Source: Planctomycetota bacterium (lineage in GTDB: Bacteria > Planctomycetota > Planctomycetia > Pirellulales > Pirellulaceae). Taken from it: DNA of 10,554 bases. Under the pieces are notes generated by a model. That model saw nothing but the letters and a program-made list of their open reading frames with translations, made no database searches and was not told where the DNA came from. Within the stretch, counting starts at the first letter, position 1. Each line of letters begins with the position of its first letter. Of this stretch, positions 1 through 7,140 are shown piece by piece. Location of the stretch: contig JAPLNJ010000995.1 of NCBI GenBank assembly GCA_026692885.1, positions 1 to 10,554 of the forward strand. The letters are read 5' to 3'. Made by a program: the position numbers and the translations under genes.

Positions 1-210
1 TCCTGCCGCTCGCCTTAGGGGCGCAAGCCGCCCGGTTTTCCGAGTGTAATACTGGACGGCTCGCGCCGTGCCGCTACAAAGTAAGTGGCATTGGGCGCCA
101 ACCGACGGCCACCCACGCGCGACGGGCGGATACGAGGACCGCACGGTTGAGTTTTGATGGATCGTCTTGATCTTGATCGCGACGTCTGTCTCCAGATCGA
201 ATCGGGCCGC

Positions 211-1599
211 TCAGCCGCCAGGAATCCGCCACCGGAGAACATCCAACCCCCGGACGGCCGCTTGCAAGGCGGCGACGGCTTCGTCCGAAATAACCACCAT
301 GGCAATGTTGAGCCTCTTGAGGTTCTTGAGGTTCACCAGTTGCGCCAGCCCCTGGTCGCTGATGCGCAGCAACTCCAGGTCCAGTTCTTCAAGGCTCTTG
401 ATCTTGGCGATTTCCGCCAGGCCCGCGTCGCCCACGGTCGTTTCGGCCAACCGCAGGTAGTTCAGCTTCGGCAGACCGGCAAGATGCTGCAGGCCTGCAT
501 CGGTCACGCGGGTCTTCCGGAGGCTGAGCCATGCGAGGCGTTTCATGCTGCGGAGATGCCTCAGACCGTCATCATCGGTCCTCGTCTCGGCCAAGTCGAT
601 CCGCCGCAGGTCCGCGCCGTCCTTGACGTACCTCAGACATGCGCCGGTAATTGGGGTGCCGCGCAGGAAGAGCAGCCGAAGCCGGGGCATGTTGGCCAGC
701 GGCGCCAGACCGCGGTCGCTGACGCGTGAGCACTGCGACACTCGCAGGCTGGTCAGCTCGGGGAAGTTCGCAAGCACCTGCAACCCTTCGTCGGTCACCG
801 CCGCCGAGCCCTCGACCGATAGCTCGGTGAGCTGGCTCAGGCCGGCAAGCTTGGCGAGGCCCAAATCGCTGATAGCCGGGTTGCGCAGCCTCAGCGCGCG
901 AAGGCTCGTCAGGCCGGTTACGTGGTGCAGGCCGGCGTCGGTCACCCGCTCGCAGCCGCGTACATCGAGAAGTCGGATCTTGTTGCACCGTTTGAGGTGC
1001 TCGAGGGCCACATCGCCAAGGCTATTGTCGCGCAGTTCCAGATACTGCAGGTCAGGCAACGCGGCGAGGTGGGCCAGCGCGGAATCGGTCAGAGAGGTCG
1101 TGTCGCTCAGGTTCAGCCGCCGAAGGCCGCGAAGTTGTTTCAACTTCGCGACTCCGTCATCGGTGATGCTCGTACCCTCGAGCGACAGGTGGTAGAGCTT
1201 CGGCAGTCCGGCCAGGTAGCCGACGGCGGCGTCGGTGACTGCCTCGCCTCGGATCGCGAGTTCTTCGAGGTCCGTCAACCGGGCGAACACTTTGACGTCA
1301 TCGTCATTCGCCGGGTTCTTGTCGGCCCGCAGAGCGACGATCTTCTTGCCGTCGTACCGCATGCTGCCGACGAGCCCATCGACGCGCTCGACAGCGGCCT
1401 TGACCGCCGGCTCGTTCGCCGCCGACGGTTCCGGCACGGCCCGTTTCGCCGCGAGAGCTTTCGCTGCCGGCGATGTATCGAGCTTGGCGGCCGTGTGCTG
1501 AGCGTCCGTCTGTCTCGCGGGCGCCAGCCAAAGACACGCCGCCACGGCAAGGCAGCCGATGCCGAACCATCGCAGGCGACTAGCATTCCTGATGGCCAT
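211..1599 (-). CDS. Exported leucine-rich-repeat protein (about 14 LRRs)
   Basis: This is a predicted exported protein of 462 residues built almost entirely of leucine-rich repeats. Residues 1-33 look like a Sec signal peptide: a basic start, a hydrophobic core around GIGCLAVAACLWLAP, and a likely cut after TDA. A short Ala-rich linker follows, then from about residue 95 some 14 repeats of 24-25 residues with the pattern LxxLxLxxTxVTDxGLxxLxxL, typical of the RNI/cysteine-containing LRR subclass common in planctomycetes. No catalytic domain or membrane anchor is visible, so a protein-binding role is likely but the partner is unknown. I chose the ATG at 1599 over an in-frame GTG at 1605 because GGAGAG lies 8 nt before the ATG but only 2 nt before the GTG. 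It starts 56 bp after the oxidoreductase gene on the same strand, so co-transcription is possible. Confidence 0.9.
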   Translation of the reverse strand: MAIRNASRLRWFGIGCLAVAACLWLAPARQTDAQHTAAKLDTSPAAKALAAKRAVPEPSAANEPAVKAAVERVDGLVGSMRYDGKKIVALRADKNPANDDDVKVFARLTDLEELAIRGEAVTDAAVGYLAGLPKLYHLSLEGTSITDDGVAKLKQLRGLRRLNLSDTTSLTDSALAHLAALPDLQYLELRDNSLGDVALEHLKRCNKIRLLDVRGCERVTDAGLHHVTGLTSLRALRLRNPAISDLGLAKLAGLSQLTELSVEGSAAVTDEGLQVLANFPELTSLRVSQCSRVSDRGLAPLANMPRLRLLFLRGTPITGACLRYVKDGADLRRIDLAETRTDDDGLRHLRSMKRLAWLSLRKTRVTDAGLQHLAGLPKLNYLRLAETTVGDAGLAEIAKIKSLEELDLELLRISDQGLAQLVNLKNLKRLNIAMVVISDEAVAALQAAVRGLDVLRWRIPGG

Positions 1600-1607
1600 G
1601 GGCACGA

Positions 1608-1613
1608 CTCTCC
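1608..1613 (-). promoter_or_regulatory. Ribosome binding site that fixes the LRR gene start
   Basis: The minus strand reads GGAGAG with 8 nt to the ATG at 1599. The alternative GTG at 1605 would leave only 2 nt, so the ATG is preferred. Confidence 0.6.
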
Positions 1614-1655
1614 GGTTGGTTCACTTCCGGCCGCGAATCTGCCGCTCCGCTACTG

Positions 1656-3101
1656 TCAGAGCTTCCAGCCTTCACGATAGGGCGGGCGGATCTTCTGGTC
1701 GGCCTGTTCGTGATTGATGATCCGGCAGGTCACGGGATCAAACTCCAGGGTCTTGTTGGGAAAGAGCGTGGCGATGTTGGCCAGCAGGTACCACTCGGTG
1801 AATGGCCCGCTGAACGCGTTGAAGCAGCCCATGGGGGCCAGCCCCTGTTTCATGCCCTGGACCCAACCCTGAAGAAAACGTCCCGGCAGCGGACGCGGCA
1901 ACGACGGCGGCGGATCGCCCAAGCCCTTGAACTTGTCCTCCGGGAACATGGCAAACGTGGTGTCGCCATGCCCGAACGTGTACATCACCCCTTCGGTGCC
2001 GACCCAGAGGTTGCCCACCCAACTACTCCACCGCTCATCCTCCACGTGGCCCCACTGCGGATGCTTCCCGAACAGTTCGCGCAAGTAATCTCGTCGGCGT
2101 TTCTCGGCCTCTCGCCCGCCGGCGTACCAACTGATGCGAATCGGCGGCATGTCCGTGCGCGCCGGGATGTCCCAGTGAACGATACTCGAGCTGGGGAACG
2201 TGAGGTCGCACACTTCGCAGCACTCGGCGGTCACCTTGATGGTCTTCGCTCCCGCGGCCGGCGGCTGCTTATCGATCGGCCAGAGGGTTTCCAGTTTCAT
2301 CGCCTTGAAGAGCGTGGCCCAGAGATGCGCGCCCCACCAGCCCGGATGCCCACACGAAAAGTCCCGCCACATGGAATGTTGCATCCATTCAGGGTGGTAG
2401 GGCCGAGCAGCCGCCGGACCAAGCCACAGGTTCCAGTTGAGGTAATCGGGCACCTCGTGCGTCCCGGAGGGTGCCTTGCGCGGCCCCGCGCCGGGGCCGC
2501 CCCAGATATGGATTGTCTGGATTTCACCGAGCCTGCCGGCCCACACGTTCTCGATCACGCGCTCGTTGTAGCCGCCCTGGTTGCCCATCTGGGTCGAGCG
2601 TTTCTTCTCGACGGTCAGGTCGGCAAGGGTGCGGGCTTCCTGGATGGTACGGCTCAAGCCCTTCTCGCAGAACACATGCAGGCCGGCGCGAAGGGCCAGT
2701 GCCGACGGTGCGGCATGGACGTGATCGGGCGTGGCGACGATCACGGCGTCCAGCTTCGATCCCAGCTCGCCGAGCATTACTCGGAAATCCTCGAATTTCG
2801 GAACGTCGGGATAACGTTGAAACGATTCGGCCGCTTTGTTCTTGTTCACATCGCACAAGGCGACAATCCGGCCACCCGTCTGCTGACGCACGGACGACCA
2901 GCCTTCCTCGACAGCAAACCCGGAGCCTCGCCCGCCGAGGCCCACCACGGCCACCTGCAACTGTTCGTTGGCCGCGTAGCCGCAGGCCTGGCCACGCGTC
3001 AGCAGGAGAGTGCCGGTGGCTGCTGCCGTGCCGAGAAACCCGCGCCGCGTCAGACCACCCGCTCGACAAACCGCCTGCCTGTTTCTTCCCTTACCGGTCA
3101 T
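1656..3101 (-). CDS. Gfo/Idh/MocA family oxidoreductase, Tat-exported, altered active-site motifs
   Basis: This 481-residue protein belongs to the NAD(P)-dependent Gfo/Idh/MocA family, which oxidises or reduces sugars and polyols. A twin-arginine signal (LTRRGFLG, R19-R20, then an Ala/Leu-rich stretch) predicts folded export by Tat, as in many planctomycete members. The Rossmann fold begins near residue 48, with GLGGRG at 54-59 as the dinucleotide loop. Further family signatures are ATPDHVHA (123-130), CEKG (145-148) and GNQGG (173-177). The C-terminal substrate domain ends in the usual YREGWKL-like tail. Two key sites differ from the canonical family: the EKP motif is EKG, with K147 kept, and the aspartate four residues before the probable catalytic histidine (H259 in GWWGAH) appears to be a tryptophan. 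Activity or substrate may therefore be unusual. The start is firm: AAGGAG lies 6 nt before the ATG. The substrate cannot be told from sequence. Confidence 0.92.
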   Translation of the reverse strand: MTGKGRNRQAVCRAGGLTRRGFLGTAAATGTLLLTRGQACGYAANEQLQVAVVGLGGRGSGFAVEEGWSSVRQQTGGRIVALCDVNKNKAAESFQRYPDVPKFEDFRVMLGELGSKLDAVIVATPDHVHAAPSALALRAGLHVFCEKGLSRTIQEARTLADLTVEKKRSTQMGNQGGYNERVIENVWAGRLGEIQTIHIWGGPGAGPRKAPSGTHEVPDYLNWNLWLGPAAARPYHPEWMQHSMWRDFSCGHPGWWGAHLWATLFKAMKLETLWPIDKQPPAAGAKTIKVTAECCEVCDLTFPSSSIVHWDIPARTDMPPIRISWYAGGREAEKRRRDYLRELFGKHPQWGHVEDERWSSWVGNLWVGTEGVMYTFGHGDTTFAMFPEDKFKGLGDPPPSLPRPLPGRFLQGWVQGMKQGLAPMGCFNAFSGPFTEWYLLANIATLFPNKTLEFDPVTCRIINHEQADQKIRPPYREGWKL

Positions 3102-3107
3102 TTGGGG

Positions 3108-3113
3108 CTCCTT
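3108..3113 (-). promoter_or_regulatory. Ribosome binding site of the oxidoreductase gene
   Basis: The minus strand reads AAGGAG 6 nt before the ATG at 3101. This near-perfect site supports a start here and not a fusion with the upstream in-frame 31-codon ORF. Confidence 0.65.
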
Positions 3114-3131
3114 GTGGATCGTCCGGTACTC

Positions 3132-3227
3132 CTAATTTGGGCTTTGCTCGGAAATGTTCCGAGCAGCGATATCCCCGATGTTAACAAAGTGGTTCTCCAC
3201 TCGCACGTCTGACACAGAACCGGACAT
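3132..3227 (-). CDS. Possible 31-residue small ORF or gene remnant upstream of the oxidoreductase
   Basis: A short ORF begins at ATG 3227 and ends at TAG 3132-3134. It encodes 31 residues starting MSGSVSDVRVENHF and ending in ISEQSPN. I do not recognise the peptide. It deserves a line because its start sits behind GAGGAG with 7 nt spacing, in a leader that is 83% identical over 53 bp to the leader of the glycosidase gene starting at 5038; both ORFs begin MSG. It lies in the same frame as the oxidoreductase, 30 nt upstream of that gene's ATG, separated by one in-frame TAG. It has no signal peptide, membrane segment or known domain. It could be a translated leader peptide, the stub of a lost paralogue, or chance; I favour a stub or leader over a functional protein. 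Confidence 0.25.
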   Translation of the reverse strand: MSGSVSDVRVENHFVNIGDIAARNISEQSPN

Positions 3228-3272
3228 CGGGGTACTCCTCGGAAGGTGGTGGAGACAAGTTCCAGGCACGGC
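3220..3272 (-). repeat. Duplicated gene leader, copy 1 (upstream of small ORF)
   Basis: These 53 bp match 5031-5082 with 8 mismatches and one single-base gap. The match includes the GAGGAG ribosome binding site, the start codon and the first codons (MSG), and ends about 45 nt upstream of the ATG. Outside it, similarity fades. It lies between the stop of the glycosidase gene (3287) and the oxidoreductase gene. Confidence 0.75.
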
Positions 3273-3286
3273 GAAGGTGACGCCGA

Positions 3287-5038
3287 TTACGGAGAGCCGG
3301 GAGTAGACCTCCAGTTGCCCAAGCCATCGAGATAGCGTGCCTGGGTTCCTTCCAGGGCTCCGGCCCGCTGGATGTCGCTCACCGGCAACAGCGGCGTCAC
3401 GCGGTTACGGTAGAAGAAATCGTCGGCCGTCTCGAAGCCGTCGGGGATCTTACCCTCGACCTGGTACAGCCGAGCGGCAAGCTGGGCCCCAGGAACCAAC
3501 CAGCGGTAGATTTCCCAGTTGTCCAGGCCGGACCAGACTCGGTATCCCGGCTCCTGGCCCGGCTTCGCGACGTGAAACGTGGTCTCGGAGTAGCCGCCCG
3601 AGTACGGCAGGATGGCGTCGCACTGGTGCTCGGCAAAGGTCAGCACGTCCGGGCCCAGCTTTTCCCGCAGGAACCGCATGAGCTTCATGTGCTCCAAGTC
3701 GTTGCCGAAGCTGTCCAGGTAGAAGAGCGAGCAGCCCTTTTGGACCATGTTCTGGAATCGTCGCAACAGCATGGCCTGGTGCCCTGGATCGTCGGCGTTG
3801 ATCGAGATCACCTGGTCCGATTTCCAGTCCAGCCGTACCGCCATGTCCGACGGCCGGGTAGTCACGCCAATCTTCAGGCCCGCCTCGCGGAACCGCTGCG
3901 TCAAGGTTTTCCAGTTGGCCGCCACTTCGGGCGGCAGGACGTCGAAATCCGGTCGATACATGGCCCCGCGAGAATCGTCGCCGCCCTGACCCCAGACGAT
4001 CACCCCCTGCCCGTTGGCCTGTTTCAACACGGGGATCAGTCGGTCGCAAAACTCCTGGACGCCTTCGGGCTGGTCGAATCGCCGGGCCCCGCCATGAAAA
4101 CCGTAGGGATTGCTCGGCGAAACGGCCTGCTGGCTGTGATTCAGATAGTCCGTCGCGATCCAGCGGTGGTCGGCCTTGTAGCGGACGAGGCCGAAGGTTG
4201 CCTGGAAATGTTCGCGGTACGGCTCCAGCAGGTGCTTCCAATCGCGGTCAGGGCTGACACGCAGCTTCATCTCGACGGTCAGTGCTCCGCGGGCCGGGAC
4301 CGGGGCGACAACGAAGTACATCAGCCGCCGCTGGGGCAGATTCTCCCGCTTGCCGGGGTTCCAGTCGGCGTAGTCCCACAGCAGCAGCGTGCGGTTCCAG
4401 CCCGTCTTCCAGGGCGAGAGTCCCACGCCAATCGAATCGTCCACCGCGTAGCTACCGCCGATTCTGGACCAATGTCCGGGGTGGCAAAGCCCAGCACCAT
4501 GGGCCTGGAAATAGCTGATGTGCTGGACCATCATCAGGCCGGTGGGAGGCCGGTCGAACTTGAACTCCAAGCCTGAAAAGCCGACGACGTTAAGCGGTTC
4601 GTCCAAGTGATTATTCTCGACGCGGGCGGAGATCAGCAGGTCTTCTCCGGCGAACGTGTAGTCCGTCAGGCAGACGATGTCGCCTTGGACGTGGCGAACT
4701 CGGGCCTGCCGCTGTCCCAAGACGGCGATCGACTTCTCACGCCACGGTTTGGCGTCCACTCGCCCTGAGCCGGAGTCCTTGAACCACGGCTCCGCATTAA
4801 ACACCGTCCAACCGCCACGGGCCAGTTCTCGCTGACCGACCTGGATCAGAGACAAACCTTCCGCAGTGATCTGAAACGTCACGCCTTGGTCCGTGCGGTA
4901 TACGAGCTCGTCGGCCTGCGTCGCAGCGGTCGCCGACGCCGATGCGTCCTCCGCCGCAGGCGCGTTCGGAACCAGCACCGATATCGTGATGGTCAGCAAA
5001 AAGCCGTGGTGGATCACGCCTGATAGAAGACCAGACAT
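3287..5038 (-). CDS. Putative exported TIM-barrel glycoside hydrolase, family not assigned
   Basis: This is a predicted exported protein of 583 residues. The first 29 residues form a signal peptide with a hydrophobic core (FLLTITISVLV) and a probable cut after APAA. Residues 45-285 look like a beta-rich N-terminal domain. Residues 290-560 look like a glycosidase (beta/alpha)8 barrel, with strand-like segments ending in GVIVWGQGGDD (345-355), KIGVTTRP (389-396), SLFYLDSFG (437-445) and VLTFAEHQ (465-472). By analogy with GH-D clan and GH31-like enzymes, D442 and E470 are candidate catalytic residues; this is inference. I chose the ATG at 5038 over an in-frame ATG at 5068 because GAGGAG lies 7 nt before it and the signal peptide then starts cleanly. 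Substrate is unknown; neighbouring esterase and GH127 genes suggest a plant- or algal-type glycan. A non-enzymatic role cannot be excluded. Confidence 0.8.
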   Translation of the reverse strand: MSGLLSGVIHHGFLLTITISVLVPNAPAAEDASASATAATQADELVYRTDQGVTFQITAEGLSLIQVGQRELARGGWTVFNAEPWFKDSGSGRVDAKPWREKSIAVLGQRQARVRHVQGDIVCLTDYTFAGEDLLISARVENNHLDEPLNVVGFSGLEFKFDRPPTGLMMVQHISYFQAHGAGLCHPGHWSRIGGSYAVDDSIGVGLSPWKTGWNRTLLLWDYADWNPGKRENLPQRRLMYFVVAPVPARGALTVEMKLRVSPDRDWKHLLEPYREHFQATFGLVRYKADHRWIATDYLNHSQQAVSPSNPYGFHGGARRFDQPEGVQEFCDRLIPVLKQANGQGVIVWGQGGDDSRGAMYRPDFDVLPPEVAANWKTLTQRFREAGLKIGVTTRPSDMAVRLDWKSDQVISINADDPGHQAMLLRRFQNMVQKGCSLFYLDSFGNDLEHMKLMRFLREKLGPDVLTFAEHQCDAILPYSGGYSETTFHVAKPGQEPGYRVWSGLDNWEIYRWLVPGAQLAARLYQVEGKIPDGFETADDFFYRNRVTPLLPVSDIQRAGALEGTQARYLDGLGNWRSTPGSP

Positions 5039-5082
5039 CGGGGCACTCCTCGAAGATCGTGGGGACATGTTCCGGACACGGC
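5031..5082 (-). repeat. Duplicated gene leader, copy 2 (glycosidase gene)
   Basis: These 52 bp cover the start codon and 5' leader of the glycosidase gene and pair with 3220-3272 (44 of 53 aligned positions identical). The conserved part includes the ribosome binding site and the block ending in GCCGTG about 40 nt upstream. Confidence 0.75.
5046..5051 (-). promoter_or_regulatory. Ribosome binding site that fixes the glycosidase start
   Basis: The minus strand reads GAGGAG 7 nt before the ATG at 5038. The upstream in-frame ATG at 5068 has no comparable site, so it is not used as the start. Confidence 0.65.
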
Positions 5083-5235
5083 CCCGATTCTCGCGGGAAA
5101 CTGCCGGAGCCGCAACATGCCCTACGTCTGCAACACCACGTCGTTGACGTGCCTTGCTGTGAGCGTCGCCGCTTGGCCACGATCCGCACGGTTACTGCTG
5201 TTGCACCACTCCTCGCTCCCGCACGAACACCCTTC

Positions 5236-5483
5236 CTCGTTTCCACGCTCTGAGGCTGTGAAAAAATGTGCAAACACGATTCACGGTACGGTGGGCCAAG
5301 TACTCGCGGCCCACCAATTCTAAGAAAATGGCCTTTCTTTCGCTGGTGGGCCGCGAGTACTTGGCCCACCCTACGATTTTTTCACAGCCTCTCTGCGTGG
5401 GAGCGCTGGTCCGGACGCTCCGCGTCCCGTCTGGGCGACGCAGAGGGTCCGAAAACGCGGGTTCCCAGGCAGAGCGTGGGAAC
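5236..5483. repeat. Composite four-hairpin repeat, left copy, interrupted by a palindromic insertion
   Basis: With the 140-bp insertion at 5252-5391 and one TCT removed, the remaining 105 bp line up with 7189-7296. The order is the same in both: a 25-bp hairpin (here arms CGTTTCCACGC and GCGTGGGAGCG around loop TCT), a spacer, a 15-bp hairpin (GGACGC, loop TCC, GCGTCC at 5413-5427), a spacer, a degenerate inverted 14-mer (5437-5450), a spacer, and a 25-bp hairpin in opposite orientation (5459-5483). This copy lies just past the esterase stop codon. It carries no protein gene. Confidence 0.75.
5252..5391. mobile_element. MITE-like 140-bp nested palindrome with TCT target duplication
   Basis: The ends are perfect 16-bp inverted repeats (5252-5267 starting GAGGCTGTG, and 5376-5391). 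Inside is a perfect 27-bp inverted repeat (5290-5316 and 5344-5370, outer end GGTGGGCC), and inside that a small stem (AAGAAA at 5322-5327 with TTTCTT at 5334-5339). It is flanked by TCT on both sides (5249-5251 and 5392-5394). Removing it plus one TCT rebuilds a hairpin repeat whose loop is TCT, so it looks like an insertion and not a local duplication. It has no coding capacity and would need a transposase supplied from elsewhere. The inner GTGGGCC...GGCCCAC type of palindrome is, as far as I recall, frequent in planctomycete spacers. Confidence 0.7.
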
Positions 5484-5500
5484 CAGATAGGGACAGCGCT

Positions 5501-5543
5501 GGTGGGCACAGCCCACCCTACCATTTCGCAGCCCACCCTACCA
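5501..5543. repeat. Small hairpin plus 15-bp direct repeat overlapping the esterase stop codon
   Basis: GGTGGGC (5501-5507) pairs with GCCCACC (5511-5517) across a 3-nt loop. The 15-mer CAGCCCACCCTACCA occurs at 5509-5523 and again at 5529-5543. The second copy contains the TAG stop and last Trp codon of the esterase gene. The minus-strand hairpin is not followed by a T-run, so it is not a typical terminator. Confidence 0.65.
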
Positions 5544-6956
5544 CTTGTCGGTGCGGAACGGTGAAGCGGGCAGGCCTTCCTTGTTTGACAAGTTCGGCTC
5601 GGATTCCTGGTGCCAGCCGAAGCGAACGGCGACGGGCTTCGCCACGGCGTCGGCCTGGACGACCACCGTCTTGCCGTCGATTTCGGCCTTGGCCTCGACA
5701 AACTTCTGGTCCTCACCCGCAATGGCAAAGCGGGTCAGCGGCTGGCCGTCACGCGACACCAATCCGCCGCCGACGTGGTCGAAGCTGAGACGAATCTTGT
5801 TACCATCGACTTGCATCGACTTGTAGAGCGGGCCGGAATACACCAGGTCGGTCTTGCAGTAATCCTGGGCCAAGGCCCACAGCGCCAGACGTTTGCCCAC
5901 GTCCTGCTTGTTCTTCGGGTGAATGTCTGTGAGATTGCTAATGTCCACTGTCACGGCCATGCCGGTGTGCGGGACGGACAGCGTGGCCGTTTGGGCTTCC
6001 CAGATCCCGGCCAGTTTCGTCGGGTCGCCGCCGTAACGGAACGGGGCCAACTGGACAAAATGGAATGCCAATTCCGGGTTGCACCATACCGTGCGCCAAC
6101 CGCCAATCAGAGCCTTCATCTTTTCGAAGTACAGCATCCCTTCGCCATTGTTCGATTCGCCCTGATACCAGATCGCGCCGCGGATGGCATAGGGCACCAA
6201 CGGATGGATCATGCTGTTATACAGAGCCAACGGCGATTGGTGGTTGACGTTGCCGTTGGCGTCCTTGGACGGGAACGTGTCCAGCTTGTCGGCGATGTCC
6301 TTCAACGCCGGCACCTGCTGGAAGCCTGCCGGCGGGGTCCACGGCTCGATGCGGGTACCGCCCCAGTTGGAGCCGATCAGGCCGATGGGCACGTTCAGGG
6401 TCTGCTGCAGCTGACGCCCGAAGAAGTAGCCGGCCGCGGTGAAACCGCCCACCGTCTGGGGCGTGCAGACCTGCCAGCCGCCCGCGGCCACGTCCGTTTG
6501 CGGCGTGGCGGCGGGCACACGCGTGATCTTGATGTGGCGAATCTGGGGATGATTGGCGGCGGCCTTTTCCTCGGCGGCATTGTTCGAACTGTTGACGTCC
6601 ATTTCCATATTCGACTGGCCGGAGCAGATCCACACCTCGCCAACCAGGATGTCGTTGCGGATTTCCTGGCTGGTGCCGACGACGGTCAAAGTCAGCGGAC
6701 CACCGGCTTTCAGCGCGGGCAGCTTGACCAGCCACTTGCCGCTGGCATCGGTCTTGGCCGTGGCTTTCGCGTCGCCCAAGGTCACGGTGACTTCCTTGCC
6801 TGGTTCGTCCCAGCCCCACACGGGTAACGGTTGCTCGCGCTGGAGCACCATGTGATCGCCGAAGATGGCCGGCAACTTGACGGCCGCCTGGGCGCACGGC
6901 GACAGCAGCCCGGCGGCGGCTGTCAGGGCAAGCAGAAAGAGACATCGTACTTTCAT
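5538..6956 (-). CDS. Exported sialate O-acetylesterase family protein (SGNH/SASA esterase)
   Basis: This is a predicted exported carbohydrate esterase of 472 residues. A Sec signal peptide covers residues 1-24 (MKVRCLFLLAL..., cut near AQA). A beta-sandwich segment (25-105) with the family hallmark IFGDHMVLQ follows. The SGNH hydrolase core then begins with WICSGQSNM, where S115 is the nucleophile. WYQGES (263-268) is a later conserved block, and DIH (D344, H346) supplies the other triad residues. The end, GLPASPFRTD followed by KW, is the normal family C-terminus, so the gene is complete. Known members remove O-acetyl groups from sialic acids or from plant polysaccharides such as xylan; in a planctomycete beside GH127 the second is more likely, but this is inference. 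AAGGAG (6966-6971) lies 9 nt before the ATG. Composite palindromic repeats lie just outside both ends of the gene. Confidence 0.95.
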   Translation of the reverse strand: MKVRCLFLLALTAAAGLLSPCAQAAVKLPAIFGDHMVLQREQPLPVWGWDEPGKEVTVTLGDAKATAKTDASGKWLVKLPALKAGGPLTLTVVGTSQEIRNDILVGEVWICSGQSNMEMDVNSSNNAAEEKAAANHPQIRHIKITRVPAATPQTDVAAGGWQVCTPQTVGGFTAAGYFFGRQLQQTLNVPIGLIGSNWGGTRIEPWTPPAGFQQVPALKDIADKLDTFPSKDANGNVNHQSPLALYNSMIHPLVPYAIRGAIWYQGESNNGEGMLYFEKMKALIGGWRTVWCNPELAFHFVQLAPFRYGGDPTKLAGIWEAQTATLSVPHTGMAVTVDISNLTDIHPKNKQDVGKRLALWALAQDYCKTDLVYSGPLYKSMQVDGNKIRLSFDHVGGGLVSRDGQPLTRFAIAGEDQKFVEAKAEIDGKTVVVQADAVAKPVAVRFGWHQESEPNLSNKEGLPASPFRTDKW

Positions 6957-7140
6957 CGGTGAGAACTCCTTGCAGAAAACTCGGGGGGGGAAAACAGGTT
7001 AGTCTCGCAAAATGCCCTGCTACGATACCCGCGCCGCGAGCAGAAAGCAATCGGCGGACGGACCACCGCTTGCGGAACGCGGTCGCAACAAGAATAATGC
7101 GGCGACGAGGTGTCTGGGGCGGAGCGACCGCGAGGCCCCT
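6957..7140. other. Esterase upstream spacer, no gene seen
   Basis: This is the left part of the 496-bp spacer between the divergent esterase and GH127 genes, so it should hold the esterase promoter. A convincing -35/-10 pair could not be picked out by eye. It contains a run of eight G at 6983-6990. The remainder of the spacer is taken up by the repeats listed next. Confidence 0.4.

Noticed and set aside
56..69. Hairpin ACGGC/GCCGT downstream of the LRR gene
   Set aside because: A 5-bp stem is expected by chance in GC-rich DNA, and no T-run follows on the minus strand. Nothing else was seen in 1-210.
154..729. Plus-strand ORF opposite the LRR gene
   Set aside because: The regular LRR periodicity on the minus strand explains the open antisense frame.
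1600..1605. GTG start two codons upstream for the LRR gene
   Set aside because: The ribosome binding site would be only 2 nt away; the ATG at 1599 has 8 nt spacing.
1710..3212. 500-codon plus-strand ORF opposite the oxidoreductase
   Set aside because: The minus strand has clear family motifs, a Tat signal and a ribosome binding site. The plus frame is low-complexity Arg/Pro/His-rich, as expected for an antisense shadow in GC-rich DNA.
3102..3227. Stop-codon readthrough joining the small ORF to the oxidoreductase
   Set aside because: The oxidoreductase has its own strong ribosome binding site and an N-terminal Tat signal that needs to be at the start. Nothing seen supports TAG decoding.
5039..5068. 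Upstream ATG start for the glycosidase
   Set aside because: No comparable ribosome binding site, and the strong GAGGAG site is placed for the ATG at 5038.
5137..5151. Hairpin CACGTC/GACGTG upstream of the glycosidase gene
   Set aside because: A lone 6-bp stem without a second copy or a clear role; it could be an operator but nothing supports that.
5192..5728. ORFs reading through the palindromic repeats near 5200-5560 on both strands
   Set aside because: They translate repeat sequence and the esterase tail out of frame. The same peptide-like string appears on both strands only because the DNA is palindromic.
5610..6827. 405-codon plus-strand ORF opposite the esterase
   Set aside because: The esterase has its catalytic motifs and natural C-terminus on the minus strand; the plus frame shows none.
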